This document shows positions 25,001-34,400 of a DNA stretch of 64,000 bases, in pieces. A program made the position numbers and the translations under genes. The stretch is from an uncultured Oscillospiraceae bacterium (GTDB lineage Bacteria; Bacillota; Clostridia; Oscillospirales; Oscillospiraceae): positions 1 through 64,000 of the forward strand of contig CAJOIC010000004.1 of assembly GCA_905234625.1 (NCBI GenBank), read 5' to 3'. Positions within the stretch are counted from its first letter, which is position 1, and every line of letters begins with the position of its first letter. The notes beneath the pieces were generated by a model. It was not told where the DNA came from, did not search any database, and saw nothing but the letters and a program-made list of their open reading frames with translations.

Positions 25001-25441
25001 ATGTCTACTACCAGCGGAGTGTACCCCTGCTATGAGAACCAGTTCCGGATCGACATCGCCGGTACCGGAACGGCGGACATGAAGGCCATCGCGGACTGCG
25101 AGAGCTTTTCCGTGACCTTCGACAACGGCATCGAGGAGTGGCGTCCCTTCGAGCAGGAGGGCTGGGTCCGCCGCCTGCTGACCGCGAAGGGCGTCACCAT
25201 CAGCGTCTCCGGCAAGCGGAGCATCGGCGACGACGGCAACGACGCCGTGGCCGCCCTGGCCTGGGTGAGCGGCCGGGACGCGGAGCGGGATTTCGAGTGG
25301 ACCTTCCCTGACGGCACCGTGGTCAGCTTCCCCGCCGCCGTCATCAACGTCACGAACATCGGCTCCGCCGACTCCACCAGCGTGGCTCCTCTGGAGTTCG
25401 AGGTGCAGTCCAACGGCAAGCCCACCGTGACCGCGGCCTGA
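25001..25441 (+). CDS. Major tail tube protein
   Basis: 146 aa, beta-rich: NQFRIDIAGTGTADMKAIAD, ESFSVTFDNGIEEWRPFEQEG, TISVSGKRS, and the strand PLEFEVQSNGKPTVTAA. I take ATG 25001 (TGGAGGTATTGCAA ahead) and not the track's 24986. Good expression signals and location before the tail chaperones support the tube role. Confidence 0.85.
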   Translation: MSTTSGVYPCYENQFRIDIAGTGTADMKAIADCESFSVTFDNGIEEWRPFEQEGWVRRLLTAKGVTISVSGKRSIGDDGNDAVAALAWVSGRDAERDFEWTFPDGTVVSFPAAVINVTNIGSADSTSVAPLEFEVQSNGKPTVTAA

Positions 25442-25456
25442 GCGGGGTGACGGGGC

Positions 25457-25753
25457 ATGGTCTATGATCTGACGGAAAAGCTCCGGTTCGACGAGGACCC
25501 GGTGCTTGTCATCAAAAACACCAGGCTGACGGTGCGCTCCGACGCGGAGGTCGTGCTGAAGCTCATGGACGTGCTGCGTCAGCAGGGCGAGGCTGCGGGG
25601 GCGGGGGAGGCCATGGAGCTCCTCCTGTCCCCCGAGGACCGGGAGAAGCTCCGCAGCCTCGGCCTGAAGCTCGACGACTATATCGCCGTGGTGAGAGCCG
25701 CGGTGCAGCTGGCCCTCGGCGCGGACCCGGAGGACGAGCCGTCGGGGGAATGA
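25457..25753 (+). CDS. Tail assembly chaperone, gpG-like
   Basis: 98 aa, acidic, with the alpha/beta start LTEKLRFDEDPVLVIKNTRLTVRSDAE. It precedes the Gp15-like gene and the tape measure, the usual place for the chaperone that coats the tape measure. The stop and next start overlap (ATGA). No convincing slippery heptamer for a frameshifted fusion was found in the overlap. Confidence 0.78.
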   Translation: MVYDLTEKLRFDEDPVLVIKNTRLTVRSDAEVVLKLMDVLRQQGEAAGAGEAMELLLSPEDREKLRSLGLKLDDYIAVVRAAVQLALGADPEDEPSGE

Positions 25754-26091
25754 CCGACCCGTACTACGACCTGAGCGAGGACTGGGAGCTGGTTGCGGCG
25801 AGCTTCCAGTCCATGTACGGGATCCGGCTGGCACGGCAGCTGCGGGATATGAAGTGGCGGGAGTTCGCGGCGCTCCTGGCGGGGCTCGGCGGGGATACGC
25901 CCCTGGGCAGGGTGGCCGCCATACGGGCGGAAAACGACCCGCGCAGGCTCGAGAACTTCACGCCGGAGATGCGTTCCGTTCGCGCCCGCTGGCGCACCCG
26001 CAGAGCCAGACAGAAGCCGCAGTCGGATGTGGACGCCTTCCTCCATGAGATGAAGCGGGCGTTCATGTCCCTGGATCAAAGAGAGGGGTGA
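25750..26091 (+). CDS. Phage Gp15-like tail assembly protein
   Basis: 113 aa, starting DPYYDLSEDWELVAASFQSMYGIRL, with MKWREFAALLAGLGGDTPLGRV in the middle. This matches the Gp15 family that serves as the second tail chaperone in Gram-positive siphophages. It lies 4 bp before the tape measure gene. Confidence 0.8.
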   Translation: MTDPYYDLSEDWELVAASFQSMYGIRLARQLRDMKWREFAALLAGLGGDTPLGRVAAIRAENDPRRLENFTPEMRSVRARWRTRRARQKPQSDVDAFLHEMKRAFMSLDQREG

Positions 26092-26095
26092 ATGC

Positions 26096-28366
26096 ATGGA
26101 TAAGACCGAGATCGGGCAGGGGAGCCTGCGCCTGACCCTGGACAGCGCCCTGCTGGAGCGGCAGGCGGCGTCTCTGGAGACGCGCCTGCGGGGGGTCTTT
26201 GACGATATGGGGCGGGACCTCTCGGCGCGGTTCCCGGCCCGGACGGCGCCGGTGAGCCGGGTGCTGGCGGACTGGGAGAGGCAGGCCGCGCGGCTGGGGG
26301 ACAGGTTCTCCCGGCTGGGGGAGACCATGGGCGGCGCCCTGGCCATCGCCATGACGCCCGCCGCCGAGGCCATGAACGGCCTCATGGACGCGGCGCTGCG
26401 GACAGCGGATACCTTCCGCTCCTTCGTTTTCTCGCTCCTGGGGAGGAAGACCTCCGACGCCGCCGCGGACACGGCGGAGAGCATCACGGCGGTGGGAGGC
26501 AGCGCGGGCAGCGCCGGAAGGCAGATCTCCGCCGCGGCGTCCCAGGTCCGGCGGAGCCTCATGGCCTTCGACCAGATCAACCGCCTCACCGCGGACACGG
26601 CCTCCGGAGCCGGGAGGTCCTCCGGCTCCGGCCGCAACGGCCTATCGGAAGCGGCGGAGCGGACGGAGGAGCTGCTCCGGGGCAACATCTTCGGAGAGTA
26701 CCTGCGGTCCCTTCTGGACGAGAAACGGTTCTATGAGGCCGGGGCGGCCCTGGCGGCCAAGGCCGGGCAGCTCATCGACGGCCTGGACGATGCCCTGAAC
26801 GCCTCCGGCTTCCGGGAAAAGCTCCGCGGCAGACTCGGGGCGGTCACGGACACGGTGAACGGCGTCCTGGACGGGCTGACCTTTACGGAGGCGGACAGAC
26901 AGAGCGTGGCGGGACGCATCGGCGATTTTCTGGGAGACGCCGTGGGTCTGGCGCTGGAGAGCGCTCATCTTGTCCTGACGGGACTGCATTGGGATAACCT
27001 GGGCAGGTGCGTGGCCCAGTGTGTGAACGGGGCCCTGGCCTCCCTCCGGGAGCAGCCCATCGACCTGGGGACGGTGCTCTCCGACTGGCTGAACGCGGGC
27101 CTTGCCTCGGCGGACGGCTTCTTCCGGGAGCTGGACTGGGCGGGCCTGGGAGACACGATCTCCCGCAATATCAACAGCTGGTTCGAAAACGTGGACTGGG
27201 AGCTGGCGGGAACCGCCCTCCACGACGGCATCACGGGCCTGCGGGAGACGGTGCTGTCCGCCATTGCCGGTATGGACATCCGGTGGAGCGACATCCTCTC
27301 CGCCTTCGGGCGGGGGCTTCTGGGGGAGGACCATCCCGGGCTGTCCAAGCTCCTGTTCGGGGAGAGCGGCCTCACCGTGGAGGTGGGCGGCGTGACCGAC
27401 GTCATCCCGCGGAAAAAGAAGCTCCTGTCCGGCTTCACGGCGGGCCTGGGCGCGTGGCTGGAGAGCTTCGCAGGCCAGGACCGGGGCAAGCGCCTGGACT
27501 TCACCGCGAGCCTTGAGGCGTGGACGGACGCCCTGCCGGACAAGACCCTGGACTTCCGGGCGCGGCTGCGGGAGTTCACCGACGCCATGAGCGGGAAATC
27601 GGTGGACTTCTCCGCCCGCCTGACAAGCTGGAAGGACGCCCTCGCCGGGAAGGTCACGGACTTCACCGCCCGGCTCAGCAGCTGGACGGACGCTCTCCGG
27701 AGCAAGTCGGTGGACTTCAGGGCTGTGTTCAGCAGCTGGTCCCGCAGCTCCCAATGGCTCAGCGGCGGCGACGCCTGGAACGCCATCGCCATGAAGGCGA
27801 AGTTCACCTCCTGGACGAACGCCCTGCCCTCCGTGCCGAAGATCGAGGCCCAGGCGATCATCAAAAACGCCGTCACGGGCAAGGCGGAGGGCGGCGTCCT
27901 CGCGGGGGGTGTCTGGCGGCCTGTCACGGCTTACGCAGCCGGCGGCTCTCCCTCGGGCGGACAGCTCTTCGTGGCCCGGGAGGCGGGACCGGAGCTGGTG
28001 GGTACCCTGGGAGGACATACGGCGGTCATGAACAACGATCAGATCGTGGCCTCCGTATCCGCGGGCGTGGCACGGGCGGTCTCCGGCATCCGATTCTACT
28101 CCCAGGACGCCGCCACGCCGCATCTCGCGGTCATCGACGCCGGGGTGAGCCGCAGCGAGAAGCACCTGGCGTCCATCGAGAGCCGTCTGGCCGGCGGCGC
28201 GTCCGGCTCCGGCCGGGAGACGCTGGAGGTGCTGCGGCAGATCCTTCAGGCCGTCACTACCATGGACCGGGACGTGTATCTGGACGGCGTGTCTGTCAAG
28301 GACCGGGTGGTGGAGCTCATCAACCGCGGCACCCAGGCCACGGGCGTCTGCGAGATCATGGTGTAA
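26096..28366 (+). CDS. Tail tape measure protein
   Basis: 756 aa; its length sets tail length, and about 0.15 nm per residue (known) would give a tail near 110 nm. The N-terminal third is helical and Ala-rich, with AIAMTPAAEAMNGLMDAALR. The middle holds amphipathic segments and, at residues 467-548, four and a half 18-residue tandem repeats (see repeat entry). The C-terminal part has AAGGSPSGGQLFVAREAGPELVG, typical of tape measures of this phage group. No lysozyme-like or peptidase domain was recognised. Confidence 0.9.
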   Translation: MDKTEIGQGSLRLTLDSALLERQAASLETRLRGVFDDMGRDLSARFPARTAPVSRVLADWERQAARLGDRFSRLGETMGGALAIAMTPAAEAMNGLMDAALRTADTFRSFVFSLLGRKTSDAAADTAESITAVGGSAGSAGRQISAAASQVRRSLMAFDQINRLTADTASGAGRSSGSGRNGLSEAAERTEELLRGNIFGEYLRSLLDEKRFYEAGAALAAKAGQLIDGLDDALNASGFREKLRGRLGAVTDTVNGVLDGLTFTEADRQSVAGRIGDFLGDAVGLALESAHLVLTGLHWDNLGRCVAQCVNGALASLREQPIDLGTVLSDWLNAGLASADGFFRELDWAGLGDTISRNINSWFENVDWELAGTALHDGITGLRETVLSAIAGMDIRWSDILSAFGRGLLGEDHPGLSKLLFGESGLTVEVGGVTDVIPRKKKLLSGFTAGLGAWLESFAGQDRGKRLDFTASLEAWTDALPDKTLDFRARLREFTDAMSGKSVDFSARLTSWKDALAGKVTDFTARLSSWTDALRSKSVDFRAVFSSWSRSSQWLSGGDAWNAIAMKAKFTSWTNALPSVPKIEAQAIIKNAVTGKAEGGVLAGGVWRPVTAYAAGGSPSGGQLFVAREAGPELVGTLGGHTAVMNNDQIVASVSAGVARAVSGIRFYSQDAATPHLAVIDAGVSRSEKHLASIESRLAGGASGSGRETLEVLRQILQAVTTMDRDVYLDGVSVKDRVVELINRGTQATGVCEIMV
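27494..27739 (+). repeat. 54-bp (18-residue) tandem repeats in the tape measure gene
   Basis: Units begin LDFTASLEAWTDAL, LDFRARLREFTDAM, VDFSARLTSWKDAL, TDFTARLSSWTDAL, VDFRAVFSSW. The spacing is exactly 18 codons each. Copies could be gained or lost by slippage, changing tail length. Confidence 0.85.
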
Positions 28367-28381
28367 GGAGGCGTATCCAAT

Positions 28382-28735
28382 ATGGCGATCATCATTCGGG
28401 GAAACGGCGTGACGCTGCCGTCTCCCGTGGCGGTCACGGCGTCGGACGAGATCATCTGGTCCGCCAACACCGGACGCTCCTCCGCCGGACGGATGCTGGG
28501 GGACGCGGTGGCGGAGAAAAAAACCTTCACCGTGGAGTGGGGCGTCCTGACCCGGGGGGAGATGGAGCTCATCCGCAGCAGCCTCCGGAGCGGCTTCCAC
28601 CCCTTCACCATCGTGGAGGACGGCGTGTCCACCACCGTCACGTCCTACCGAGGGGCGCTGACGGGGACGGTGCTGGGCTGCTTCGGCGGCGTGACGTATT
28701 ACAAGGATGTATCCGTGACGGTCATCCAGCAGTGA
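28382..28735 (+). CDS. Distal tail-like structural protein
   Basis: 117 aa, beta-rich: IIRGNGVTLPSPVAVTASDEI, KTFTVEWGVLTRGEMELIRS and TTVTSYRGALTGTVLG. It lies between the tape measure and the large hub protein, the slot of the distal tail (Dit) protein, but it is short for a Dit and may be only the N-terminal core. AAGGAGG is placed before the ATG. Confidence 0.65.
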   Translation: MAIIIRGNGVTLPSPVAVTASDEIIWSANTGRSSAGRMLGDAVAEKKTFTVEWGVLTRGEMELIRSSLRSGFHPFTIVEDGVSTTVTSYRGALTGTVLGCFGGVTYYKDVSVTVIQQ

Positions 28736-28751
28736 GAGGAGGCGGGCGGCT

Positions 28752-31229
28752 ATGATAAGCGGAAGCTGGCCCACAGGGGCCAAGAGCGCGGCGCTGACGG
28801 TAAACGGCGCCGCCGTGTCGGACGAGCTCGTCTCCATTGCCTATACGGACGATCTGACCGGCGGCAGCGCCATGACCATCGGCGCGGCGGCAGCGGCCCG
28901 GGTGCGGTTCGTTGTGGACGGTCCCAGCGTCGATTATGAAGGCGCGGCGGTCTCGATCACTATCGGCGGCATACCCCTGGGGACCTTCTATGTCACGGAC
29001 CACAGCGAGAGAGACGGCCGTCTGACGGTGGACGCCGTGGACGCCATGGGAACGGCGGCCATGCGGGAGGCGTATGTCCCCGCGGCCTCCTCCGGCACGG
29101 CCCTGGGCGTTGCCGGGGAGATCTGCGCTGCCCTGGGGCTGACCATGGGCGATACGGGCGGTATCACGGATGCGGCGGTCAGCGGTCTTTCGGAGGGGCA
29201 TACCTATCGGGAGATGCTGGGTCATATGGCGGCGGTGCTGGGGCGGAACGCCCACATCGACCGCCATGGCCGACTGGTCTTCCGGTGGTACGAGGCCCCC
29301 GACTTCGGCAACGCCCGGGCGGAGGATACCGGCGGCGGCAACATCGACCTGCGGGGCGTGCTGGCCCGGGAGCAGAGCGGCGGCGTGCAGGTCACCTACG
29401 GTGTGGAGGCCTCCGAGATCGGGGAGGGAGCGATCCTTCTGACGGTGAAGGGGACCTGCCTCGTCCCGGCGGACGAGGTCTACGCCGGAGAACTGACGAA
29501 AAAGACCGCGGACGCGGCGCTGACAGGCATCGCCGTCGCCGTTACGACGGTGACGGCGGACACCGAGACCGACGGCGCCGGGAACGTCACCGCCACGGAG
29601 GAACGGCGAACGTCGGTCCTTGCGGCGGGAGGCACGCCGGCCGTTTCCCTGCGGTGCGACTATATGTCGCAGGCGGTGCTGGACGGTATTTTCGCGCGGA
29701 TCGGGGGCTTTTCGTATCGCCCCATGACCCTGAGCTTCTACGGGGACTGCCGTGTGGAGACGGGGGACGTCATCCGGGTGACGGACCGGGACGGTCAGGT
29801 GTACGACATCCCCGTCAGCGCCGTGACCCACAGCTGGGACGGGGGAGTCAAAACCACGGTGACCGCCGGTGCGCCGGTTTCGTTCTCCGGCGGCTCCGTC
29901 ACCGCGGCCCTCAGCAGGGTATCGTCGGAGCTGGCGGCGCTGGGGAACCGGGAGGCCTCCAATGTGGAGGCCCTCAGCCGCAGGATCGGGAACGAGACGG
30001 CCAGCCGGGAGGCGGCGATACAGGCCCTCTCCGGCGCCCTGGCCGGCGCCGGCGGCCTCTATGAGACGACGGAGACCCCCGCCGGCGGCGGGACGGTGTA
30101 TTACCTCCACGACAAGGCGGACCTGGCGTCCTCCGGGGTGGTCCTGAAGCTCACCGCCCAGGCCCTGGGCATCAGCACGGACGGGGGACAGACCTATCCG
30201 GCGGGCTGGGATTTCGTCAGCGGCACCACGATCACGAACATCCTGCAGACCGTGGGCGTGGCGGCGGACTGGATCACCTCGGGCCGGGTGCAGTCCCGGA
30301 ACGGGCGGGTCTACTTCGACCTGGACGACAACGTCATCGTCTGCAGCCAGCTCCAGGCTTCCCGGCCCTGGGACAGCACCACCGGAACGGACCCCGGGGA
30401 CGTGGTGGTGGATATCTCCAAGAGGAACATCTCCGGCAGTACCTGGGCCTCCTACGCCAATATCTACAAGAGCGGAAACGAGGGAAATGGACTGTGCATC
30501 ATGCCGCCTGTTCCTGGCGGCCAGTACTCGCCCGATGACCGTGTGCTTGTGTTTACCTGGGGGGATAACCCCATCGAGCTGCGGCACCATTCCGGGATGA
30601 CCGGGAACGCGGATTACACCTCTGTGCTGTGCCTGGACGAAAACAGGGCGGAGCTGTTCGCAAAGAGCAGCACCTCCAACAACCTCAGCGGCTTCTGGAT
30701 GGACGACACGGGCATCCATGCCTCCGGGGATCTCAGTGCGGGGGCGGTCACCGCCGTCTCTCTGGCCGTCTCCGGCGTGAAGCAGAGAGTGGTGGACACG
30801 GAGGACTACGGCGTGCGCTCCTTCTACTGCTATGAGACCCCCACCCCCATGTTCGGCGACGTGGGGGAGGGAGTCCTGGGAGAGGACGGGCGCTGCGCCG
30901 TGTTCCCGGACCCGGTGTTTGCCCGGAGCGTGGCTCCGGGACAGTACCAGGTCTTCCTCCAGAGCTACGGACCGGGGGAGTGCTTCGTCACCGAGCGGAG
31001 CGGGGACCGCTTCCTGGTGGAGGGAACGCCGGGACTCCGCTTCGGCTGGGAGCTGAAGGCAAGGCAGGCGGGCTTTTCCCAGCGCCGCCTGGACAAGCAT
31101 ACGCCGGAGGCGTCCGTGGTCACCGCGGACTACGGCGGACTGGCGCTGGCGCATATCGCGTCCCTCCGAAGGGACCCCGTGGCGGCGGCGCATCTCAATC
31201 ATATGAAGGAAAGGGAGGGTCCAATATGA
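28752..31229 (+). CDS. Tail-associated hub/tip protein (Tal-like)
   Basis: 825 aa. The N-terminal 400 residues have the beta-rich hub pattern (GIPLGTFYVTDHSERDGRLT, SEGHTYREMLGHMAAVLGRNAHI, GDVIRVTDRDGQVYDIPV). A helical linker follows at about 385-440 (ALSRVSSELAALGNREASNV), then beta-rich tip domains. No peptidase motif was recognised. It ends in ATGA overlap with the next small gene. Its role would be the baseplate hub that carries the adhesin. Confidence 0.8.
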   Translation: MISGSWPTGAKSAALTVNGAAVSDELVSIAYTDDLTGGSAMTIGAAAAARVRFVVDGPSVDYEGAAVSITIGGIPLGTFYVTDHSERDGRLTVDAVDAMGTAAMREAYVPAASSGTALGVAGEICAALGLTMGDTGGITDAAVSGLSEGHTYREMLGHMAAVLGRNAHIDRHGRLVFRWYEAPDFGNARAEDTGGGNIDLRGVLAREQSGGVQVTYGVEASEIGEGAILLTVKGTCLVPADEVYAGELTKKTADAALTGIAVAVTTVTADTETDGAGNVTATEERRTSVLAAGGTPAVSLRCDYMSQAVLDGIFARIGGFSYRPMTLSFYGDCRVETGDVIRVTDRDGQVYDIPVSAVTHSWDGGVKTTVTAGAPVSFSGGSVTAALSRVSSELAALGNREASNVEALSRRIGNETASREAAIQALSGALAGAGGLYETTETPAGGGTVYYLHDKADLASSGVVLKLTAQALGISTDGGQTYPAGWDFVSGTTITNILQTVGVAADWITSGRVQSRNGRVYFDLDDNVIVCSQLQASRPWDSTTGTDPGDVVVDISKRNISGSTWASYANIYKSGNEGNGLCIMPPVPGGQYSPDDRVLVFTWGDNPIELRHHSGMTGNADYTSVLCLDENRAELFAKSSTSNNLSGFWMDDTGIHASGDLSAGAVTAVSLAVSGVKQRVVDTEDYGVRSFYCYETPTPMFGDVGEGVLGEDGRCAVFPDPVFARSVAPGQYQVFLQSYGPGECFVTERSGDRFLVEGTPGLRFGWELKARQAGFSQRRLDKHTPEASVVTADYGGLALAHIASLRRDPVAAAHLNHMKEREGPI

Positions 31230-31438
31230 AGACCATTACCAGCGTGACCGTATTCAATGACGCCGTGGGACTGCGCCTGTCCGCGAGCTACGCGGAGGTG
31301 GAGGAGGACACCGGCAGGATCACGGCGGACAACAAGCGGTTCGACCGGGTCGTCACCGACCCGGAGGCCAGAGCCGCCGCGGAAGACCTCTTCCGGCACG
31401 CTTTTGAGCTCCTGGACGGTGCGGAACGGGAGGCGTGA
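31226..31438 (+). CDS. Small tail-associated protein, unknown
   Basis: 70 aa, with ITSVTVFNDAVGLRLSASYA then EEDTGRITADNKRFDRVV and a C-terminal helix. It starts at ATG 31226, coupled by ATGA to the hub gene, and ends 3 bp before the adhesin. Similar short proteins often sit between hub and fibre genes in clostridial prophages, without a known function. Confidence 0.65.
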   Translation: MKTITSVTVFNDAVGLRLSASYAEVEEDTGRITADNKRFDRVVTDPEARAAAEDLFRHAFELLDGAEREA

Positions 31439-31441
31439 CCC

Positions 31442-34400
31442 ATGGCGGAGAAAAACCTGGCGTCGATCACCTTTCCGGGGCTGGGAGACGCATATCGCAT
31501 CCCGGATTACAGCGATGATATCGGTGCGCTGACAGACAGGCAGAACGCGTCGGAGACGGCCGCCGGCCGACTGCGGGACCGGGTGGAGGCTTTGGAGGAG
31601 GCCACATCCGACATCGCCATCGAGCCGGACGATCTGGGTCTGGAGCAGGACCCGGATACGGGCCTCGTCTATCCCACGTATCGGGGCGTCCGCAGCGAGA
31701 ACGGCATCCCCCTGGCCACCGGCGGGGGAGGAGGCGGTGGCAGCGGGAACAGCGCCGTGCTGACCGTGACGAATACGGCCGGATGGCTCGCCAAGACGGT
31801 GAGCACCGGCGCGAGCTGTCCCGTATCGCTGACCTGGTCCTCCATCGAGAACGGACTGGAGACCGGTAACGGCACCCTGTCCGTGACCATAGACGGCGTC
31901 GTGAAGAAGACCCAGGACGTGGCGCAGGGCCCAGTAACGGTGGATGTGGGCGGATATCTCTCCGCGGGCGCCCAAAGGGTCAAGGTGAAGATCTCCGACG
32001 TATACGACAACGCCAAGACCATCACCTACACCGTTACTGTGGCAGAGCTGACGCTGACAAGCAGCTTTGACACCTCGGGCGTTTTCGCCGCGGACAGCGT
32101 CATCGAATACACCTACACCCCGACGGGCGCGGTGGAGAAGACCGTTCATTTTGTGGTGGACGGTACGCAGGTCGGGACCGATGTGGTGACGACCTCCGGC
32201 CGTCAGCAGACATACACCTTGTCGGCAATGGCCCACGGCGCACACAGCCTCCTGGTGTACTTCACGGCGACGGTGGACGGCGAGACGGTATCCTCGAACG
32301 AGCTCTATTACGACCTGATCGTGGTGAACAGCTCGTCCGACACGCCCATCATTGCCAGCACCTTCCGGCGCACGACGGCGACACAGTTTGAGACGCTGCA
32401 GATCCCTTACACCGTCTATACGCCGAACAGCCTCACGTCGGACGTTATCCTGTACGCCAACAATGGGCAGGTCGCGGCGCTGACGGTGGACCGCACCGAG
32501 CATACATGGAGCTACCGCGCAGACGACACAGGGTCGCTGACGCTGACGATCTCGACGGGCAGCGTGGTGCATACGGCCACGCTGACGGTCTCCGAGTCGG
32601 ATATCGACGTGGACGCGGAGACGGACGCTCTGGCGCTCTATCTGACGAGCTATGGGCGCTCCAACAACGAGGCCGATCCTTCCATCTGGCGGGACACCGC
32701 AAACAATATCTCCGCCTCGTTGACGGGCTTCAACTTCGTTTCGGACGGCTGGCTTCTGGACAGCGACGGCATTACCGTACTGCGCGTGGCCGGCGACGCT
32801 CGCGTCACGATCCCGTACAAGCCGTTTGCATCGGACCTCCGTTCGACGGGCAAGACCGTCGAGATCGAGTTCGCCACGAGGAACATCCTCAACTACGACG
32901 CAACGCTGGTGTCCTGCATGAGCGGAGGACGCGGCTTCCAACTGACAGCGCAGAAAGCTCTGCTGGCCTCGGAGCAGTCGGAGATCAGCACACAGTACAA
33001 AGAGGATGAGCACGTCCGCATATCCTTCGTAGCCGAAAAGCGCACGGAGAATCGTCTGCTGTACATATACATCAACGGCATCATGTCCGGCGTGGTGCAG
33101 TACCCGGACGACGACGACTTCTCGCAGGTGACGCCGGTCAATATCTCCATCGGCTCCGGCTACTGCACGACGGACATCTACTGCATCCGTGTATATGACA
33201 ATGACCTGACCCATTTCCAGGTCCTTGACAACTGGATCGCGGACACTCAGGACATCGGTACGATGCTGGCCCGGTATGAGCACAATAACGTCTTCGACGA
33301 GTACGGGCAGATCGTTATTGAGAAACTGCCGTCCGACCTTCCGTACCTCGTAATCTCCTGCGCGGAGCTGCCGCAGTACAAGGGCGACAAGAAGACCATC
33401 AGCGGCTACTATGTAGACCCGAACGACGCTTCGAAGTCGTTCTCCTTCACAGGAGCGCAGGCGGATGTACAGGGTACATCCTCGCAGTATTATCCGAGGA
33501 AGAACTACAAGATCAAGTTCAGCGGCGGCTTTACCATGACCGCCACAGGGACGACCTCGGCAAAGTTTGCCATGAACGCAACCGCCATCCCGACGAAGAC
33601 CTTCACCTTCAAGGCGGACGTGGCCTCCTCCGAGGGCGCGAACAACGTGGAGCTGGTGCGACTGTACAACAGCGCCTGTCCCTACAAGACCCCGCCGCAG
33701 GAAGAAGACGCTCGTGTCCGGCAGGGAATCGACGGCTTCCCCATCGTCATTTTCTGGGACAACGGAAGCACCACGGCCTTTATCGGAAAGTACAACTTCA
33801 ACAATGACAAGGGGACCGAGGAGGTCTTCGGCTTCACGGAGGGGGACGAGTCCTGGGAGATCAAGAACAACACCGGTTCGCGTGTCCTCTGGCAGTCTGC
33901 CGACTACTCCGGCACGGACTGGCTGAACGACTTCGAGGCGCGATATCCTGACACCGACCCGGCCTATACGGACAGCACGGCGCTGGCAGCGCTGGCGGCA
34001 TGGCTTGTTACTACGGACCAGAGCGCAGCCACCGGAAACGCTCTGCCGTCGTCGTATACCGACGTGGACGGCACGGTGCACACCGTGGACAACGCCGCGT
34101 ACAGGCTTGCGAAGTTCAAGACCGAGATATCTGACCACATGGAGCTGCAGAGCGCCCTGTTCTACTATCTGTTCACGGAGCTGTTCCTCATGGTGGACAG
34201 CCGGGCGAAGAACGCATTTCCGTCCTTCCTGGGCGGGGACAAGTGGTGCTGGCTGCCCTATGACTTCGATACCGCCATCGGCATCAACAACGAGGGCGCA
34301 CTGGTGTTCGACTACTCCCTGGAGGACACGGACACCACGAGCGGCGGCGCGGACGTATTCAACGGTCAGCAGAGCGTCATGTGGATCAACCTACGGCAGG

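Noticed and set aside
25700-25760. Programmed frameshift joining the two tail chaperones
   Set aside because: The genes overlap by ATGA, but no convincing X-XXY-YYZ heptamer is found; the GGGGGAA before the stop is too weak to claim.
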